Shown one piece after another: positions 1 through 7,098 of a stretch of DNA of 8,639 bases. Position numbers and translations under genes: made by a program. Each line of letters opens with the position of its first letter. Within the stretch, counting starts at the first letter, position 1. The notes beneath the pieces were generated by a model. That model was not told the origin of the DNA. It worked only from the letters and a program-made list of their open reading frames with translations, and searched no databases. The stretch lies in NCBI GenBank assembly GCA_021821565.1, contig JAKACI010000050.1, positions 1 to 8,639 of the forward strand. Direction: 5' to 3'. This DNA comes from a bacterium (lineage in GTDB: Bacteria; SZUA-79; Acidulodesulfobacterales; Acidulodesulfobacteraceae).

Positions 1-99
1 AAATCCTAAATTTTCATTATTGACGGAATAGCCGAAGTAAATGATTCAGGTAAATTTAATATAATAAATATTATCGGCAATAATGAAAATTTAGGATTT
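1..99. repeat. 22-bp perfect inverted repeat at window edge
   Basis: Bases 1-22 are the exact reverse complement of bases 78-99, separated by a 55-base loop. The right arm encodes the conserved glycosyltransferase stretch NNENLGF, so the right arm is the authentic copy. The left arm reads as an in-frame TAA at 7-9 and makes no glycosyltransferase sense. The pattern fits a fold-back chimera at the end of an assembled contig, though a real inversion cannot be excluded. Confidence 0.85.
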
Positions 100-891
100 G
101 CAAAAGCATGCAATCAGGCGGCAAAAATTGCTAACGGAAAATATTTGTTGTTTTTAAACAATGACACTTATGTTTTAAAAGGCGCTATTGACGAGCTTTT
201 TAATACTATAGAAAAAGCGGGGGATAGCTGCGGAATAGCAGGCTCCCTGCTTCTTTATCCAGATAAAACGGTCCAGCATGCAGGCGTGGTGTTTGATGCA
301 GGAAGCAGACCGCGCAATAATTATAATAACTCGGAAATATATGAATGTAAAAATATTAATTTTAAAAATGGAATATATTTAAGAATGTATAATGCGGTTA
401 CCGCCGCCTGTATGATAATCAGAAAAGAACTATTTTACAGCGTCGGGTTTTTTGACGAGACATATATAAACGGCTTTGAAGATGTGGATTTATGCTTAAA
501 AGTTAGGCAAAAGGGGCTAAATATAATATTCAATCCAAAAAGCATGCTTATTCATTATGAAGAAAAAACGCCGGGCAGAAAAAAATTTGAAAATAATAAT
601 CAGTATAACTTTATAGATAAATGGAAATTTAAATTTAAAAGAGACGATTATATTTTTAACGGGTTAGATAGTTTGAAATTTATTTACGATTATAAAAATT
701 TTAAAATATCATATCTTTCTATTCAAAATTTAGAAGGCGCAGATAAAGAAATTAACAGGTTGATTGTTATGAAAGATTATCAAGGCGCAATAAAATTATC
801 TAATGAAATATTAAATGTCGATAAATATAATATAAAGGCGTTCAGGAAGCTAATCGAAATAAGAGATATTATGAGTAATTTAAACAATTAA
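10..891 (+). CDS. Family-2 glycosyltransferase, 5'-partial
   Basis: This is the catalytic and C-terminal part of a GT2 (GT-A fold) glycosyltransferase that probably moves a sugar from a nucleotide donor onto a growing surface glycan at the cytoplasmic face. Visible motifs are NENLGFA (nt 82-102), LNNDT (nt 154-168, the DXD-like metal/nucleotide site), YPDKTVQHAGV, and FEDVDLC (nt 475-495, the usual ED acid motif). The same order of motifs occurs in the second domain of the next gene, so the two are paralogous. The reading frame is open and family-like well upstream of the TTG at 145, so that TTG is not the true start. The frame is blocked at 7-9 only by the suspicious inverted repeat, and the first conserved strand (VDN-type motif) is absent. 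The last 40 or so residues (from about nt 766) look like one TPR-like helical pair. The sugar specificity cannot be read from sequence. Confidence 0.88.
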   Translation: MFIIDGIAEVNDSGKFNIINIIGNNENLGFAKACNQAAKIANGKYLLFLNNDTYVLKGAIDELFNTIEKAGDSCGIAGSLLLYPDKTVQHAGVVFDAGSRPRNNYNNSEIYECKNINFKNGIYLRMYNAVTAACMIIRKELFYSVGFFDETYINGFEDVDLCLKVRQKGLNIIFNPKSMLIHYEEKTPGRKKFENNNQYNFIDKWKFKFKRDDYIFNGLDSLKFIYDYKNFKISYLSIQNLEGADKEINRLIVMKDYQGAIKLSNEILNVDKYNIKAFRKLIEIRDIMSNLNN

Positions 892-915
892 ATAAACAAC
901 GAGATAATATTATAA

Positions 916-1081
916 CCCAAAATTGCCGATAGAAACAGTTAAAATGGCTTTAAAGTTATATGAACACTGGATTCCCGCCTTCGCGGGAATGACTCCCGTT
1001 GGGTGAAAACTTAAAAACTTGCAAAGTAATTCCCGCGAAGGCGTGAATCCAGAAAAATAATTTTCTATCGGCAATTTTGGG
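916..1081. mobile_element. MITE-like palindromic element, copy 1
   Basis: This is a 166-bp non-coding element. Its outer arms are perfect: 915-935 pairs with 1062-1082. Its inner arms, 967-990 and 1029-1052, pair at 23 of 24 positions and each contains its own small CCCGC/GCGGG-type hairpin. TATAA stands directly on both sides (911-915 and 1082-1086), as expected of a 5-bp target-site duplication. It shares CGATAGAAAC near the left end, the G+C-rich core and near-identical arm spacing with the copy at 6923-7086. There is no transposase, so any movement would need one supplied elsewhere. The rest of the gap, 1082-1220, is A+T-rich with no gene and no convincing promoter. Confidence 0.8.
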
Positions 1082-1220
1082 TATAAAGAAAATATCATAA
1101 TAAAAAATTTAAACAAAATAATTTTTTAGGTTTTTATTGTAATTATTTTATATTTTAATTTACAAGTCAGGTTATCTTAATGATGTTTTAAAATAAATTA
1201 ATTATTTTTTTAAATAAAGT

Positions 1221-3095
1221 ATGGAAATGATAACTTCAAATAAAGAAACTTTAACAGAAATAGAATATTTACAAAGAAAGTTAAAAGAAAAAGATGCCCA
1301 GGTATTATTTTATAAAACGGCAATTAAAAATTTTTATAAGCACAATAAAGGCTTAAAGTTATATTCAAATTCAAATGAAATATATAATATATGGATTAAG
1401 TTAAATGAACTTGATGAATTTGAACTTGAACAACAAAAAAAATATAAGTTTAATTATGCGCCGCTTATTAGCATAATTATGCCTGTTTATAACCCGCCTG
1501 AAGATATATTAAAAGAAGCAATTAACTCGGTAATTAACCAAATATATCCAAACTGGGAACTTTGCATCGCGGACGACGCTTCAACAAAACCGTATGTAAA
1601 AGATATACTTGAATACTATAAAGATAATAACAAAAGAATAAAAGTCATATATCGGAACGAAAACGGTCATATTTCAAAAGCGTCAAACAGCGCTCTCGAG
1701 CTGGCATCAGGAGATTATATCGCTTTAATGGATCACGATGATATGCTCCATGAAACCGCTTTATTTTTTGCAGTTAGAGAAATAAACGATTATCCTGAAG
1801 TAAAATTAATATATAGCGATGAAGACAAGCTTAATAAAGAAGGAGTGAGAACTAATCCTTATTTTAAATGCGATTTTAACCCCGCCCTTTTTTTATCTCA
1901 AAATATGATAAGTCATTTAGGAGTTTATGAAAGATCAATAGTTAATGAAATAGGAGGTTTTAGAGAAGGGTACGAAGGATCTCAGGATTATGATATGGCG
2001 CTTCGTTTTATTGAAAAAATTAAATATAACGAAATAAGACATATTCCAAGAGTTTTATATCACTGGAGAATGGCTGAAGGTTCAACGGCATCAATTGATA
2101 AAAGTGTTTTAGACACTAAACCTTATTGCTTAACTTCCGCAAGGCAAGCTGTGCAAGACCATCTTGACAGATTAAGTATAAAAGCTAGAGTAGTTGAAGC
2201 TCCATTAATGTCTGCTCATAATAGAACTATATATAAACTTCCGTATTATCCTTTGGTCAGTATAATAATTATTACACATAACGGCTATCTGTTAATTAAA
2301 GATCTAATTAAAAGCATATTTGAAAAAACTTCATATAAAAATTTTGAGATTATTTTAATTAACAGGGATAGCGATGATTTACAAACGTTAGAGTATTTAA
2401 AATTGTTAAATAAGCATGAAAAAATTAATGTTATAGATTACAATATGCCTTTTAATTATTCTAAAGTTGTTAATTTTGCCGTAAAATTTGCTAACGGAGA
2501 AGTTATAGCTATTTTAAATGACGACATGATAGTGATTAATAACGACTGGCTAAGAGAACTCGTCTCTCATGCGTTGCGCCCTGAAATAGGGGTTGTCGGA
2601 GCCAAGCTTTTATATCCTGATGATACAATTCAGCATGCGGGAGTGATAATTGGATTAAAAGGCATCGCAGGTCATGCGCATTATCATATGAGCAAAGATG
2701 ACCCCGGTTATTTTGGAAGAGCGAACTTATTACAAAACTATTCTGCCGTCACCGGCGCATGTATGGCTATAAGAAAAAAATTATACGAAGAAGCAGGCGG
2801 TATGGATGAAAATTTAGCTGTAGCTTATAATGATATAGATTTTTGTATAAAAGTTATGCAGCTTGGGTATTACAATGTCTATACTCCTTATGCATCGCTT
2901 TATCATTATGAATCTAAAACAAGAGGATATGAAGATACGGTAGAAAAAAAGATTAGATTTAAAAAAGAAATGGATTATTTTAAGACAAAATGGGGCAAGG
3001 TAATAGAACATGATTTTGCATACAGTCCAAATTTAAGCCTTGAACCGGGTTCTTTATTTTCAATACCTTTACCAAAAGAGTGGATTATTATATAA
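1221..3095 (+). CDS. Two-domain family-2 glycosyltransferase
   Basis: This 624-residue cytoplasmic or peripheral glycosyltransferase has two GT2 domains in one chain. Such proteins usually add two successive sugars to an O-antigen-like or other surface polysaccharide. A short charged helix (about 10-30) comes first. Domain 1 spans about 80-310 with PLISIIMPVYN, ADD at 117-119, DHDD at 171-174 and GSQDYD at 253-258. Domain 2 spans about 343-600 with PLVSIIIITHN, FNYSKVVN (411-418), LNDD at 432-435, YPDDTIQHAGV and YNDIDFC at 536-542. In domain 2 the motif usually reading VDNGS is INRDS (380-384), so the normal first Asp is Asn. No membrane segment is seen. ATG 1221 is the first start after an in-frame TAA at 1215-1217, but no clear Shine-Dalgarno sequence precedes it. 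It lies downstream of another GT2 gene and ends 23 nt from the convergent SDR gene. Donor and acceptor are unknown. Confidence 0.92.
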   Translation: MEMITSNKETLTEIEYLQRKLKEKDAQVLFYKTAIKNFYKHNKGLKLYSNSNEIYNIWIKLNELDEFELEQQKKYKFNYAPLISIIMPVYNPPEDILKEAINSVINQIYPNWELCIADDASTKPYVKDILEYYKDNNKRIKVIYRNENGHISKASNSALELASGDYIALMDHDDMLHETALFFAVREINDYPEVKLIYSDEDKLNKEGVRTNPYFKCDFNPALFLSQNMISHLGVYERSIVNEIGGFREGYEGSQDYDMALRFIEKIKYNEIRHIPRVLYHWRMAEGSTASIDKSVLDTKPYCLTSARQAVQDHLDRLSIKARVVEAPLMSAHNRTIYKLPYYPLVSIIIITHNGYLLIKDLIKSIFEKTSYKNFEIILINRDSDDLQTLEYLKLLNKHEKINVIDYNMPFNYSKVVNFAVKFANGEVIAILNDDMIVINNDWLRELVSHALRPEIGVVGAKLLYPDDTIQHAGVIIGLKGIAGHAHYHMSKDDPGYFGRANLLQNYSAVTGACMAIRKKLYEEAGGMDENLAVAYNDIDFCIKVMQLGYYNVYTPYASLYHYESKTRGYEDTVEKKIRFKKEMDYFKTKWGKVIEHDFAYSPNLSLEPGSLFSIPLPKEWIII

Positions 3096-3118
3096 TATAT
3101 AAAATTATACAAATAAAT

Positions 3119-3982
3119 TTAATCTTCGGTTTCATTAATTATTTTATTAAGTTTTGAATTGTCCCCCCAAAAAGCCATGGGTTCATAATCAGGATAAGGA
3201 TAATAATCTAAATTTAATTTAATATCGGTATTTTTTTCTTTCAAGTAATTTTCAACTAAATTTCTTATAGATGTAGGTTTTCCGCTGCAGCAATTTATAA
3301 TACCCGTGATTTTATTTTGAAATGCTATTTTAATTATATATTCGGCTACTTTTTCAACAGGTAAATAATCTCTTAATTGTTCCCCTCCAGACATATTAAA
3401 TATTTTTTCATTTTTTTTTATAGCATTCTCTAACTGAGATAAAATACTTTCAGGAGATAGATTTGCGCCGTATAAATAAAAAAGCCTGACCCATTTTAAA
3501 TTAAAATTTTGTATTTTTTGAAGTTCCTGTAAAAATTTTCTTAAACTATCTTTAGCAATTGAATATGAAGTTATAGGATTTGTATCAATATCTTCAGATA
3601 AATATCCGTTCTTCAAACCATATTCAAAACAAGTTCCTATTATAGTTAAATCTTTTAATCCTCCGTTTATCATATCTTTTAAAAAGAAATAATTTTTATA
3701 AAGATTGTATTCAATATGAATTAAACTATTGTAATTAGGAAGTCCGTCCCATGCTAAATGAATTAAAATATCCGGCGCCCCAAGTTTATCATAAATATTG
3801 AGATTAGTTTGCGCTATATCAAATTCAATTGTTTCAACATTATTACTGCTAAACCATTCAAATTTTTTAGCTTTTTCAATATTTCTTGTTGCTGCGATAA
3901 TATTTATATCTTTATAACTCAATAGATTTTGAATTATATAAGAGCCGATGAATCCCGTAGAACCCACAACAATAATTTTCAT
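3119..3982 (-). CDS. Extended-SDR NAD(P)-dependent sugar epimerase/reductase
   Basis: This 287-residue Rossmann-fold protein of the extended short-chain dehydrogenase family acts on nucleotide sugars. It shows the GSTGFIG cofactor loop (7-13), LIHLAWDG (73-80), a likely catalytic Thr in GTCFEYG (116-122), and the YSIAK catalytic Tyr/Lys pair (Y140, K144). A YLPVEKVAEYI segment near 205-215 is typical of these enzymes. The usual length for the family is about 280-340. Its start overlaps the stop of the 3,5-epimerase gene by four bases (ATGA), so the two are co-translated. In this context the likely job is NAD(P)H reduction of the 4-keto group of a CDP-6-deoxyhexose, the last step after dehydration, methylation and epimerisation. 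A role as a C-4 epimerase or a dehydratase cannot be ruled out from motifs alone. It belongs to the broad group that includes CDP-abequose synthase (RfbJ) and dTDP-sugar 4-reductases. Confidence 0.88.
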   Translation of the reverse strand: MKIIVVGSTGFIGSYIIQNLLSYKDINIIAATRNIEKAKKFEWFSSNNVETIEFDIAQTNLNIYDKLGAPDILIHLAWDGLPNYNSLIHIEYNLYKNYFFLKDMINGGLKDLTIIGTCFEYGLKNGYLSEDIDTNPITSYSIAKDSLRKFLQELQKIQNFNLKWVRLFYLYGANLSPESILSQLENAIKKNEKIFNMSGGEQLRDYLPVEKVAEYIIKIAFQNKITGIINCCSGKPTSIRNLVENYLKEKNTDIKLNLDYYPYPDYEPMAFWGDNSKLNKIINETED

Positions 3983-4539
3983 ATTTTAATTCCTCTGAAT
4001 TCATTTGATAAAAAATTATGATTTATATCTTTTTCCGAAACTTCAGTTATACTTAAAGGCCATGATATATTTAACAAAGGATCTCTATAATTAAGTCCTG
4101 ATTCGCAATCTTTATTGTAAAAATTTGTATGCAAATATAAAAGTTCAATATTTTCTTCTAATGTTTGAAAGCCATGAGCAAAACCTTCAGGTATTAATAA
4201 CATATTTCTCATATCTTCATTGAGAATTTCTCCATGCCATTGTAAAAATGTCGGCGAATCAGCTCTTATGTCAACTGCCGCATCATAAACAGAGCCTTTT
4301 AAACAAATTATAATTTTTATTTCTTGAAATGGCGGATATTGAAAATGAAGACCCCTTACGGTTCCTTTCTGTTTCGTAAGAGAATGGTTAATATTGACAA
4401 TCGGTTTATTAAGCCCCAGTTCCTTAAATTCATCAACGCAAAATAATCTTTCAAAATATCCTCTATTATCAACTTTAGATTTAGGATAAATAGAATAAAG
4501 CCCTTGTAATTTTGTTGAAGAATAAGTAAAATTATCCAT
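3979..4539 (-). CDS. RmlC-like nucleotide-sugar 3,5-epimerase (dTDP-4-dehydrorhamnose 3,5-epimerase family)
   Basis: This 186-residue cupin-fold epimerase is close to the usual RmlC/RfbC length of about 180. It should invert C3 and/or C5 of a 4-keto-6-deoxyhexose nucleotide. Family signatures are in order: DNRGYFER (24-31), NHS (51-53), RGLHFQ (62-67) carrying the general-base His65, VYDAAVDIR (84-92), IPEGFAHGF (116-124), LLYLHTNFY (133-141) with Tyr135 at the position of the catalytic Tyr, and DP...WP (153-161). Both catalytic residues are therefore present. No rmlA/B/D genes are in view while rfbF and rfbG are adjacent, so the probable substrate is a CDP rather than a dTDP sugar; this is inference. 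It starts the minus-strand pair, its stop overlaps the reductase start, and no good Shine-Dalgarno sequence lies before its ATG at 4539. It is transcribed divergently from rfbF across a very A+T-rich spacer. Confidence 0.92.
   Translation of the reverse strand: MDNFTYSSTKLQGLYSIYPKSKVDNRGYFERLFCVDEFKELGLNKPIVNINHSLTKQKGTVRGLHFQYPPFQEIKIIICLKGSVYDAAVDIRADSPTFLQWHGEILNEDMRNMLLIPEGFAHGFQTLEENIELLYLHTNFYNKDCESGLNYRDPLLNISWPLSITEVSEKDINHNFLSNEFRGIKI
3991..3996 (-). promoter_or_regulatory. Ribosome binding site of the SDR gene
   Basis: On the minus strand AGAGGA sits 8 nt before the ATG at 3982, inside the last codons of the upstream epimerase gene. It fixes the SDR start and, with the ATGA overlap, supports translational coupling. 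Confidence 0.75.
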
Positions 4540-4963
4540 AAAAGTATTTTATTTTTATTTACAATAATCTTATTTGCGTAATTTTTTTATCTGTAAATAT
4601 TATATATTTATTAATATATAATAAAAAGATTAAATTTTTTATTATAATAACAAATGTTAATTTTAAATAATTTTATCAAAGTTAATTTATTTTAGTTAAT
4701 GAAGTTATTATTTTAAGTTATTTTTTGATTAATATTTATATTTTATATATAATTATAAAAAATAAATATTAAGAAAGTTTAAAAAATAATAATATATAAT
4801 ATTTTAAAAATAATTTTAGTATAATTATATTAAAAAATAATAACTTATTATATTCAATAATTATTTAACTAAATTATTAACAGTTTAATCATTTTTTTAA
4901 TTTTTTATAATTTATAGATAAATTATTACTAATTTTAATAATTATAAATAAAAAGAGAAAAAC
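4540..4963. other. Divergent intergenic spacer, about 92% A+T
   Basis: This gap lies between the two divergent operons. By hand count it has roughly 32 G or C among 424 bases. It must contain the promoters for both rfbF and the epimerase gene, but TATAAT-like hexamers are so frequent here that I cannot pick one; TATAAT at 4906-4911 is one possible -10 for rfbF. A 14-bp word, TTAAAAAATAATAA, occurs at 4779-4792 and 4830-4843, which may be chance at this composition. I see no gene, G+C hairpin or riboswitch. Confidence 0.7.
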
Positions 4964-5743
4964 TTGAAAGTTTTAATATTAGCAGGCGGTTTTGGAACAA
5001 GATTAGCGGAAGAAACAGAATTAAAACCTAAACCGATGATTGAAATAGGACAAAAGCCTATTCTGTGGCATATAATGAAGATATATTCTTATTACGGGTT
5101 TAATGAATTTGTCATATGTTTAGGCTACAAAGGATACTTAATAAAAGAATATTTTGCCAATTATTTTTTACATCAAAACGATGTCACTATTGATATTCAA
5201 AACAATAAAATGGAAATACATAATAACTTAAGCGAGCCATGGAAGGTTACATTAATTGATACAGGTTTTAATACCATGACGGGAAGCAGAATTAAAAAAG
5301 CTAAAAAATACATTAATAATGAAACATTTATGCTTACCTACGGCGACGGTGTTTCTAATATTGATATTAATAAGTTATTGAAGTTCCATATATCACATGG
5401 AAAAACTATAACGGTAACCGCCGTTCAACCCGAGGGGAGATTTGGCGCATTAAATATTGAAAATAAAAATATGGTATCTAATTTTATAGAAAAGCCTAAA
5501 GGAGATAATGGCTGGACTAATGCAGGATTTTTTGTTTGTGAGCCAAAGATTTTTGATTATATTGAAGAAGGAGATAATGTCGTGTTTGAAGAATCTCCTT
5601 TAAAAAGTATAACAAAAGATGGTGAGCTTTTTGCTTATAAACATCATGATTTTTGGAAACCTATGGATACGTTAAGAGATAAAATTCAATTAAATAAAAT
5701 GTGGGAAAGCGGCAGTGCGCCTTGGAAACTTTGGAATGAATAA
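4964..5743 (+). CDS. rfbF: Glucose-1-phosphate cytidylyltransferase
   Basis: RfbF joins CTP and alpha-D-glucose 1-phosphate to give CDP-glucose and pyrophosphate (EC 2.7.7.33), the entry step to CDP-6-deoxy and dideoxy sugars, in the cytoplasm. The 259 residues match the usual length of about 257. Diagnostic stretches are LAGGFGTR (6-13, nucleotide loop), ELKPKPMIEIG (19-29, with K23), ILWHIMKIYS (33-42), TGSRIKKA (106-113, R109), YGDG (126-129, D128 as metal ligand), EKPKGDNGWTNAGFF (176-190) and FWKPMDTLRDK (230-240, D235). Translation must start at TTG 4964: the conserved KVLILAGG begins right after it, an in-frame TAA lies at 4949-4951, and no ATG or GTG intervenes. AGAG at 4954-4957 is a weak binding site. 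Its end overlaps rfbG by 8 nt, so it leads the rfbF-rfbG unit. All key residues seem intact and assignment is firm. Confidence 0.97.
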   Translation: MKVLILAGGFGTRLAEETELKPKPMIEIGQKPILWHIMKIYSYYGFNEFVICLGYKGYLIKEYFANYFLHQNDVTIDIQNNKMEIHNNLSEPWKVTLIDTGFNTMTGSRIKKAKKYINNETFMLTYGDGVSNIDINKLLKFHISHGKTITVTAVQPEGRFGALNIENKNMVSNFIEKPKGDNGWTNAGFFVCEPKIFDYIEEGDNVVFEESPLKSITKDGELFAYKHHDFWKPMDTLRDKIQLNKMWESGSAPWKLWNE

Positions 5744-6881
5744 ATTATTTGGCGAAGCTTATAAAGATAAAAAAGTTTTGATAACGGGTCATACAGGATT
5801 TAAAGGTTCATGGCTTGCGTTATGGTTAGTAAAAATGGGGGCGAAAGTAATAGGCTATTCATTAAAGCCTCCTGCTAATCCAAATCATTATGACTTATTA
5901 ACATTAAAAGAGAAGATTAATTCTATAATCGGTAATATCAAAGATAGTAAAAAATTAAATGAAGTATTTAACAAATATCAACCCGATATAGTATTTCATT
6001 TAGCGGCGCAGCCGCTGGTTAGATATTCTTATATAAACCCTATTGAAACATATGAAACTAATGTATTAGGAACTTTAAAAGTATTTGAAGCGTCTAGAAA
6101 TGCTCAATCAGTTAAAGTTATTATAAATATCACAAGCGATAAATGCTATGAAAATAAAGAATGGATTTGGGGATATAGGGAAAATGATGCACTCGGCGGT
6201 TATGATTTATACAGCTCAAGCAAAGCTTGCTCAGAATTATTAACCGATTCATACAGAAATTCTTTTTTAAATATAAACTCTTATAAAAAAAATCATGATA
6301 TTTTACTTGCAAGCTGCAGAGCCGGAAATGTTATCGGCGGCGGGGATTGGGCAAAAGATAGATTAATAGCAGATGCAATGATAGCAGCATCAAAAAGCAA
6401 AAAAACTCTTATAAGAAATCCTGATGCCGTTAGACCATGGCAGCATGTTTTAGAACCGTTAAGCGGCTACCTTCTTTTAGGTCAAAAATTGCTTGAAGGG
6501 AGAAAAGAATTTGCTGAAGCATGGAATTTTGGACCCGATAATAATTCAGCTATAACCGTTAAAGAAGTCGTTGATAACTTGAAACAATATTGGAATAAAA
6601 TTAATTATAAAATATTAAAAGAAGTTTCAGACAAAAATGAAGATAAAATTAAAGATAAAAATCAGAATAAAGATTTTCACGAGGCAGCTTTTTTAAAACT
6701 TGATTGTTCAAAAGTCCATCTTTTGTTGGAGTGGAAACAAGTTTGGAATATTAATGAAACTTTTAAAAATACCGTTGATTGGTATAAATCTTTTTATGAG
6801 AATAATTTAATAAAAACCGAAGATGATTTAATGCTTTATATTAATGACGCTGAAGATAAAAAATTATCATGGGCAAAATAA
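5736..6881 (+). CDS. rfbG: CDP-glucose 4,6-dehydratase
   Basis: RfbG converts CDP-glucose to CDP-4-dehydro-6-deoxy-D-glucose using bound NAD+ (EC 4.2.1.45). It is an extended SDR with the signature TGHTGFKGSWL (17-27), HLAAQPLVRYSY, TSDKCY (133-138, supplying T133, D135, K136), YSSSK (Y159, K163), GNVIGGGDWAKDR, RPWQHVLEPLSGYL and HEAAFLKLDCSK. I chose ATG 5736 (MNKLFG) over GTG 5715, because family members start only a few residues before the glycine-rich loop. This start overlaps the rfbF stop by 8 nt and suggests coupled translation. Length is 381, some 20 more than the usual 357-360. Much of the excess is a charged low-complexity insert at about 299-313 encoded by imperfect 12-bp repeats, located in the variable stretch before HEA and not near the catalytic motifs. 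Activity is therefore expected. A methyltransferase gene follows beyond a MITE. Confidence 0.96.
   Translation: MNKLFGEAYKDKKVLITGHTGFKGSWLALWLVKMGAKVIGYSLKPPANPNHYDLLTLKEKINSIIGNIKDSKKLNEVFNKYQPDIVFHLAAQPLVRYSYINPIETYETNVLGTLKVFEASRNAQSVKVIINITSDKCYENKEWIWGYRENDALGGYDLYSSSKACSELLTDSYRNSFLNINSYKKNHDILLASCRAGNVIGGGDWAKDRLIADAMIAASKSKKTLIRNPDAVRPWQHVLEPLSGYLLLGQKLLEGRKEFAEAWNFGPDNNSAITVKEVVDNLKQYWNKINYKILKEVSDKNEDKIKDKNQNKDFHEAAFLKLDCSKVHLLLEWKQVWNINETFKNTVDWYKSFYENNLIKTEDDLMLYINDAEDKKLSWAK
6630..6665 (+). repeat. Three imperfect in-frame 12-bp tandem repeats within rfbG
   Basis: Units at 6630-6641, 6642-6653 and 6654-6665 encode DKNE, DKIK and DKNQ; a decayed fourth unit (NKD) follows. The unit is a multiple of three, so change in copy number keeps the frame. 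It accounts for most of the unusual length of this RfbG. Confidence 0.65.
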
Positions 6882-6922
6882 TGTAAATTATTTTTATTAA
6901 CATTAAAAGAATTAAAAATAAA

Positions 6923-7086
6923 CCTTAATCCTGCGATAGAAACTGTTAATGTTATTTCAATAATAAGCAATACTGGTTTCCCGCTTTCGCGGGAATGACT
7001 TTGAGAGGATTTATCGTTTCACCCGTCGGGTGTCATTCCCGCGAAAGCGGGAAACCAGAAAATAAATTTCTATGAAAGGATTAAAG
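6923..7086. mobile_element. MITE-like palindromic element, copy 2
   Basis: This 164-bp element belongs to the same family as 916-1081. Its outer arms, 6923-6942 and 7067-7086, match at 16 of 20 positions. Its inner arms, 6973-6999 and 7032-7058, are a perfect 27-bp inverted repeat, and each arm also folds on its own (CCCGC TTTC GCGGG). ACCCGTCGGGT at 7021-7031 forms a further hairpin in the loop. ATAAA abuts both ends (6918-6922 and 7087-7091) as a candidate 5-bp target duplication. The loop aligns with copy 1 only when reversed, so the two are inserted in opposite orientation. It contains no coding capacity of its own. Confidence 0.82.
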
Positions 7087-7098
7087 ATAAATATATGA
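7072..7098 (+). other. Possible 8-codon leader ORF overlapping the methyltransferase start
   Basis: ATG at 7072, inside the right arm of the MITE, opens MKGLKINI and stops at TGA 7096-7098, which overlaps the methyltransferase ATG (7095-7097) as ATGA. No Shine-Dalgarno sequence precedes it, so translation is doubtful. It may simply be a by-product of the element's terminal repeat. Confidence 0.2.

Noticed and set aside
145..147. TTG as the start of the first glycosyltransferase
   Set aside because: The conserved NENLGFA segment lies upstream in the same frame, so this Leu codon is internal.
967..1060. Inner MITE hairpin as a rho-independent terminator
   Set aside because: The stem is followed by A-rich DNA with no U-tract on either strand, and the element has ends and target duplications.
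910..1116. Minus-strand 68-codon frame containing VIPAKAGIQ
   Set aside because: It is the translation of the palindromic MITE and its flanks; this peptide is the usual by-product of such repeats and no other coding evidence exists.
2814..3011. Minus-strand frame opposite the two-domain glycosyltransferase
   Set aside because: It lies wholly within a strongly conserved gene; its Phe/Ile/Tyr-rich product reflects antisense of A+T-rich codons.
4779..4843. Two copies of a 14-bp A+T word as an operator pair
   Set aside because: At about 92% A+T such repeats are expected by chance; noted only in the spacer entry.
5715..5717. GTG as the start of rfbG
   Set aside because: It would add seven non-conserved residues deep inside rfbF; ATG 5736 gives the usual short N-terminus.
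6130..6312. Minus-strand frame opposite rfbG
   Set aside because: It covers the catalytic TSDKCY and YSSSK region of rfbG on the other strand and has no family resemblance.
6973..7058. CRISPR-like repeat
   Set aside because: There are only two arms in inverted, not direct, orientation, with no spacers or cas genes.
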